Shown in pieces: positions 7,313 to 11,299 of a DNA stretch of 11,299 nucleotides. Under the pieces are notes generated by a model. The model did not search any database and was not told the DNA's origin. It worked only from the letters and a program-made list of their open reading frames with translations. Made by a program: the position numbers and the translations under genes. Within the stretch, counting starts at the first letter, position 1. Each line of letters begins with the position of its first letter. Source of the stretch: Isohypsibius dastychi (taxonomy: Eukaryota; Tardigrada; Eutardigrada; Parachela; Isohypsibiidae); the NCBI GenBank assembly GCA_034696485.1, contig JAQIWT010001330.1, positions 1-11,299 on the forward strand, given 5' to 3'.

Positions 7313-7798
7313 GCTGATTGAATCCGAGTTCGCCGCAGGTTCATTTGCTTGATTATTTCTATCCGTGCTTTGTATTCTTTATTCGTTTTCACTGCCGAAA
7401 TTAGTTTTCTGAGTTTATGACAATTGCTTTTTCGTCGCGCTTTTTGTTGCAGTTCAGAAGAAGAGTGGAGGCGTGATTGTGGTGAAAATGAATTCTGAAG
7501 CCTAGTCTCATGTGCGATTCGGAGAACCTTGAATTGAGCTCTTGGCCCGATTGCCAGCGTAAATAATTCTGCGTGGAGTTGTTGAAGTCACATTCTGGTT
7601 TAATGCGTTCTCACCTGTTGGATTTGCCGCAAGGCATTGTGAGTAACAATCAAGCTGGAGGAGTTCTTTTTTGGTGCCAGGAGAGAATGCATGTGCGACC
7701 GTGAACTAGAGAACATTTCTGCCAATTCGTTTTCGACTCAAAAACGGAGCCGGAGATTTTTTATGCAGTTTTCGGAATTGTGCCGTTACATCCGGAAA
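7313..7798. other. 3' flank of bZIP gene and upstream region of PA-TM-RING gene
   Basis: No AATAAA is present here, so the 3' end of the bZIP transcript is not marked. A TTTTTGTTGCAG string ending at 7452 resembles a splice acceptor and could belong to a noncoding exon of either gene. The frame of the signal peptide downstream is open from an ATG at 7691, giving 36 possible extra residues. No RNA gene is seen. Confidence 0.4.
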
Positions 7799-9439
7799 AT
7801 GAAGGCCATGTTGATTGTTCTGGCTGCGTATTTGTCGATGGCCATCGCGACGGAAATCTCTGTGGTAATGTTCTTTAACATAATCTGAGACATGATTTCT
7901 CTGAATTTCTAAAATCGGAGAATATTATAATAAAGTTATACTTGTTCTATGCGCAAAATGGTTGGAATTTATTGTAACTCAATTAAACGATTAATATGTT
8001 GATTGTGCGTTGTATTATCTGTCGCATAAAGTTGAAATATTATCGCGTTATATTATCTATCACATAATCTTGATTCAAATACTATCCAATGGACGAACTG
8101 AATAATTTGAGCCAGAATCGATTTTTCTCAGTCCGATAATATCATGATTCATAAGCGTTTTATGGATCAATGCAAAAATGGCACGATGTAACTTTTTTTA
8201 TTTAAATAGATGTCCCCTCAAAAAACCATCCAGATGTCCATAAGGGGACTGTCCGCGGAGTTCGGAGCAAAACTGCGCGACTTTGGATCAATGGGCTACA
8301 TCATTCGTGCTCAACCACCAACCGCTTGTTCTGAATTGCATTTATCGCAGTTAGCAAGTCCGGATATGTCACTTTGGTTGAAGCCGAAAATATTACTGGC
8401 GCAGCAGGGTCCATGCAGATACGCGGAACAGGTAATTCGGCGCAAAAACCGGCTTGTCGTGGGCAAAATGTCGTAACGAAACCAAAACCTGGTTTTAGAA
8501 GAAAACATATTCATGAAATTTATGGTACAAAAACCTGAATTTTTTCGTTCTATTCAACAATTTTGCGTATAACTGTTTTCGAAGACTAACATCTCCATTT
8601 GGTTTCAGATGTCTAGAGCAATATCCGCGGGTTTCAAAGGTCTGATCGTTTTCAGCAATTCTTCTAATCAGCTGATTGCGATGAAGACTAATCAGACTGG
8701 TAACTTTACAATTCCCGCTATTTTCATCGGTCAAATGGATGGAATCCTGCTCTGGGATAAATATCATTATTCCACTGGCTATTACGTTATCATCGGGGCC
8801 GATACCGACAAACTGACGACCACCTTGCAAATGATATTGATTTTACTTCCGGTCACCATCGTTCTTATTCCGCTCCTCGTTATAATTGCTATTTCAGCGG
8901 TAAATTTTATTTTAATTCACTACAATTCATGGAAAAATATATAATCAAAATTTTTACTTATTGTTTGTTTTTTTGGTGTTTTTCAAGTTGTTAATTTTGC
9001 AGACTGGGGGACGGGGTCCGCTGATCTTGACCGCATTTCGGCACGCCAAATCTCGCATGCGTGTCATTTCCAGGCTTCCTTGTCGTCGGATCAGTCGTGA
9101 TTTGCAAATCGAGGAAGAACTAGTCTGCTCAATTTGTTTAGACCACTTTCGTGCCGGTGATGAGGTGCGCACCGTGCTGCCGTGTAGACACGGTATGTCT
9201 TCCACACGTGATTCTTCTTGCATGATGAATTAATCTGTATCATTTGTTCTGGTTAATCCACAGAATTCCACAAAATTTGCGTGGATCCTTGGCTCATGAG
9301 AGAGAATCTGCAGTGTCCACTATGTCGTGCCGAAGTCAGCACGAAAAAGTGCCGGGAAACCGAGCTGGAAATGACGGGAGTTTCTCGCCAGGAAATATTT
9401 GTCATAACTCCTTCGTTGAACCCCATCCCGCCACTGTGA
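7799..9439 (+). CDS. PA-TM-RING E3 ubiquitin ligase (RNF13/goliath type), copy 1
   Basis: Exons 7799-7864, 8210-8431, 8609-8899, 9003-9192 and 9264-9439 give 314 residues. The ATG at 7799 starts a good signal peptide (MKAMLIVLAAYLSMAIA); in-frame ATGs at 7691 and 7763 would bury it. A protease-associated (PA) domain follows, with the LLAQQGPC segment and an AGFKGLIVFSN strand at about 103-113. There are lumenal sequons at N113, N124 and N128. A single transmembrane helix spans about 170-192, and then comes a cytosolic RING-H2: C235, C238, C254, H256, H259, C262, C274, C277, with the E2-contact Trp at 266. The family ubiquitinates membrane cargo in endosomes and lysosomes. The C-terminal tail after the RING is short, about 37 residues. 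The usual RRGxC is changed to QQGPC. It is followed in tandem by a paralogue. Confidence 0.85.
8007..8073. repeat. Imperfect 29-bp direct repeat in intron 1
   Basis: 8007-8035 and 8045-8073 agree at 24 of 29 positions (GCGTT-TATTATCT-TC-CATAA-TTGA). Three of the differences are G to A. It lies in the 345-bp first intron of the PA-TM-RING gene and looks like a local duplication. Confidence 0.6.
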
Positions 9440-10218
9440 TATCCTAGGCATGCCGTCACCATCCAAAATATCCAAAGACGAATTCGACATCATCGAACAA
9501 CTGCCCGTATATTTTAAATTTTCTCAATATGAGATTCGGAGTTTTCTCGATTGTTCAGGTTATTTATCTGGACAGTTTTCTCGCCACTGTCCTCACGTGT
9601 GTTTAATCAGTGGATTGAGTGACATTTCACGCGTTTGCAGAGAAAACGTGACTATTTTAGCATCAAAACTGTCAAACAAAATAATCTAGTCCTAAGTGAA
9701 TGTTATTCGCAGTTGAAATTTGAGGAGGACATGTTTAATATTATATTCGCTATTCTATATCTATACAGTATTCTACAGACGTACGCTATGAAGTGAATAA
9801 AAATTTTGCGTGCGATATTGCTGACAACTAAATAATCTTACGACCAACCACCGAATAACGACGAATATCTTGACTTTCTGCAACCAGGGACTTTCCTAGC
9901 ATTGCCGATTTTCGTACGTCAGTCTTTTGGGAATGCTTTCGACAAAGGTCACCTTTGGGGAAAGCTTCACGTGTCAGTGGCTTGAAGAAGGTAATGGCCG
10001 TTAGAAAAGTCCCTTTTTTGCAAAGGTGGCAGCCCCTTTTGTCGAGCACCAGGTAGCAATGCGGCGAAATTGCAGACCAATTACCACAAAGCGTCATCGG
10101 GAGCCATCGATTAATCCCCACCTGCAAAATCATCCGTCATTAGAATGCTTTCGTTCGATTTCTTCGTGGGTTTGACAAGCTTTTGCTTTCCCATTTTTTA
10201 GTTTCACCTGCACGGGAA
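9440..10218. other. Intergenic region between PA-TM-RING paralogues
   Basis: The first 360 bases are probably the 3' UTR of copy 1. The rest must carry the promoter of copy 2; it has CACGTG at 9968-9973. An ATG ORF at 9450-9689 (79 codons) is noted as a finding. A minus-strand open frame at 9828-10133 shows no recognisable feature. No RNA gene is seen. Confidence 0.4.
9796..9801 (+). terminator. Polyadenylation signal AATAAA
   Basis: AATAAA, followed by T-rich sequence, lies 357 bases after the stop of PA-TM-RING copy 1 and is the first plus-strand AATAAA in its 3' flank. Confidence 0.5.
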
Positions 10219-11299
10219 ATGGCTTCTGGTTCGTTGGTTTTGGATGTTCTGATTTTGACTGCGGTTTTGCCGATGCTTTTCGCCCTGAAGAATCTCAAAA
10301 ACTTCCAGATTTCTGTGGTAATATTTTGAATTATTACTGCAAATAACCTGTCACTTAATCTTCGAAAATGTTTTCTAGATATCTCCTTTCCAGCCAAAAA
10401 ATCTGACCATCGATGCAATTGGTTATATGCCACCAGATCCACTATTACCAGACGGAACGTTAGTGGGGACCTTGGTGGGGTCGAAACCATTGAATGGTTG
10501 CGCAGAAGTCGAGGGACCTCCATTGATGACCGACCCAATTTTTAATTCCGAAGCCATAGTTCTGCTCGCACAACGAGGAAGCTGTAACATCAGCTGGAAA
10601 GTAAGTTGTGCCAAAATAAGAAAAAATCAACTTTTTGTAAAAAATATTTAATTAAAAGTGCTAAAACGTTGAATTTTTAAATTTGATATACTGCGTAATT
10701 TAGTTTTTTAATGGTGGATCATTCTTTGAATTCTTTGCTCGGAACAAAACGGAGTTTGTATAGAATACAGCAGATTTTATAACGTATGTATTCGCATTTT
10801 TCGATATTATGGGTGAAGGTTTTTTCCATCGCCGTAATTAGTACCACATTCATATCGATTTACAGTCTTCCTTCGTATCGGTTTTCATTTATACCGCGAA
10901 TTCATCTGCGAAGTACGAAGTCGGATCGCACCGCGGAAAGAATGTAATGCCCCATAATTTTCGCGCAATTGCGTCTCACTTGATGGATGATATTCAGAGG
11001 AAACAATTTTCCTAACAGTTAAATTTCTCGCCCCGAAAATTCCCCACTAATTTAAAATTATCACTGTATTTTTTACTTAATTTACAGGTCCAGAAAGCTC
11101 AAAGCGCCGGATACAACGCACTTATCATATTCGACAATTTAGTCGATGGAAATCTCCTGGAAAAAACTACGACGGAGTTTGGTTCGAACGAGACTCTTCC
11201 CGTTTTTTACGTCAATTATTTGGATGGAAGGCTTTTATGGCGACGATTTCAATATTTTACCGAATCTTACGTCGTCATCAATATGAGAGATAATTCTTC
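10219..11299 (+). CDS. PA-TM-RING E3 ubiquitin ligase, copy 2 (partial, 3' end outside window)
   Basis: Exons 10219-10317, 10379-10600 and 11088 onward, the last cut by the window end. The first exon encodes a hydrophobic signal sequence (MASGSLVLDVLILTAVLP) and ends in ISV, as in copy 1. The second exon is 222 bases, exactly the length in copy 1, with the same phase. The PA domain is more canonical here: LVGSKPLNGCAEVEGPP, then VLLAQRGSC, and across the next junction VQKAQSAGYNALIIFDN. The third exon continues through LPVFYVNYLDGRLLW, matching IPAIFIGQMDGILLW in copy 1. Transmembrane and RING parts are expected beyond 11299. Protein identity to copy 1 is low outside the motifs, so the duplication looks old. 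Intron 2 is 487 bp, long for this window. Confidence 0.82.

Noticed and set aside
9828-10133. Minus-strand open frame of 101 codons between the RING genes
   Set aside because: No domain, no convincing splice partners, and it covers the expected promoter of the second paralogue.
1-11299. tRNA, rRNA and CRISPR arrays
   Set aside because: No cloverleaf, rRNA-like stretch or regularly spaced identical repeats were seen on either strand; the GGTTCAAA in the upstream element lacks a matching tRNA context.

Overview
This window looks like nuclear DNA from a compact invertebrate animal genome. The genes are split by short GT-AG introns, mostly 50-75 bp, with 3' ends such as TTTCAG, TTTTAG and TTCTTAG. 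There is no sign of operonic ribosome binding sites, and the recognisable families are animal ones: an ATF4-type bZIP factor and PA-TM-RING ubiquitin ligases. The intron style fits nematodes, rotifers or tardigrades, but I cannot name the species. Gene models below were built by reading splice sites and reading phase by hand; each complete model closes in frame.

Layout. (1) 1-967: a small plus-strand gene for an acidic 100-residue protein (434-793), with a repeated element upstream (263-362). (2) 968-1643, minus: a two-exon gene for an unrecognised 207-residue acidic/basic protein. (3) 2078-4587, minus: a six-exon gene joining an endonuclease/exonuclease/phosphatase (EEP) domain to three C2H2-like zinc fingers and a long acidic tail. 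A 165-bp palindromic, TA-flanked MITE-like element (3035-3199) sits inside its third coding exon and breaks the frame; leaving the insert and one TA out gives an uninterrupted 679-codon frame. (4) 4588-5576: a divergent intergenic region holding an orphan C-terminal fragment of a biotin-carrier (pyruvate-carboxylase-like) domain and a second copy of the upstream element. (5) 5577-7312, plus: an ATF4/CREB2-like bZIP gene (340 residues) with two upstream ORFs, the second overlapping the main start out of frame as in ATF4 genes of other animals. (6) 7799-9439 and 10219-end, plus: two tandem paralogues of PA-TM-RING E3 ligases, the second cut by the window end.

The most unusual signals are: the EEP plus zinc-finger architecture and the element that interrupts it; a dense cluster of the near-palindrome CGGAWTCCG, confined to 480-4484 and read in several frames; the ATF4-style uORF pair; and the upstream element shared by two otherwise unrelated genes.
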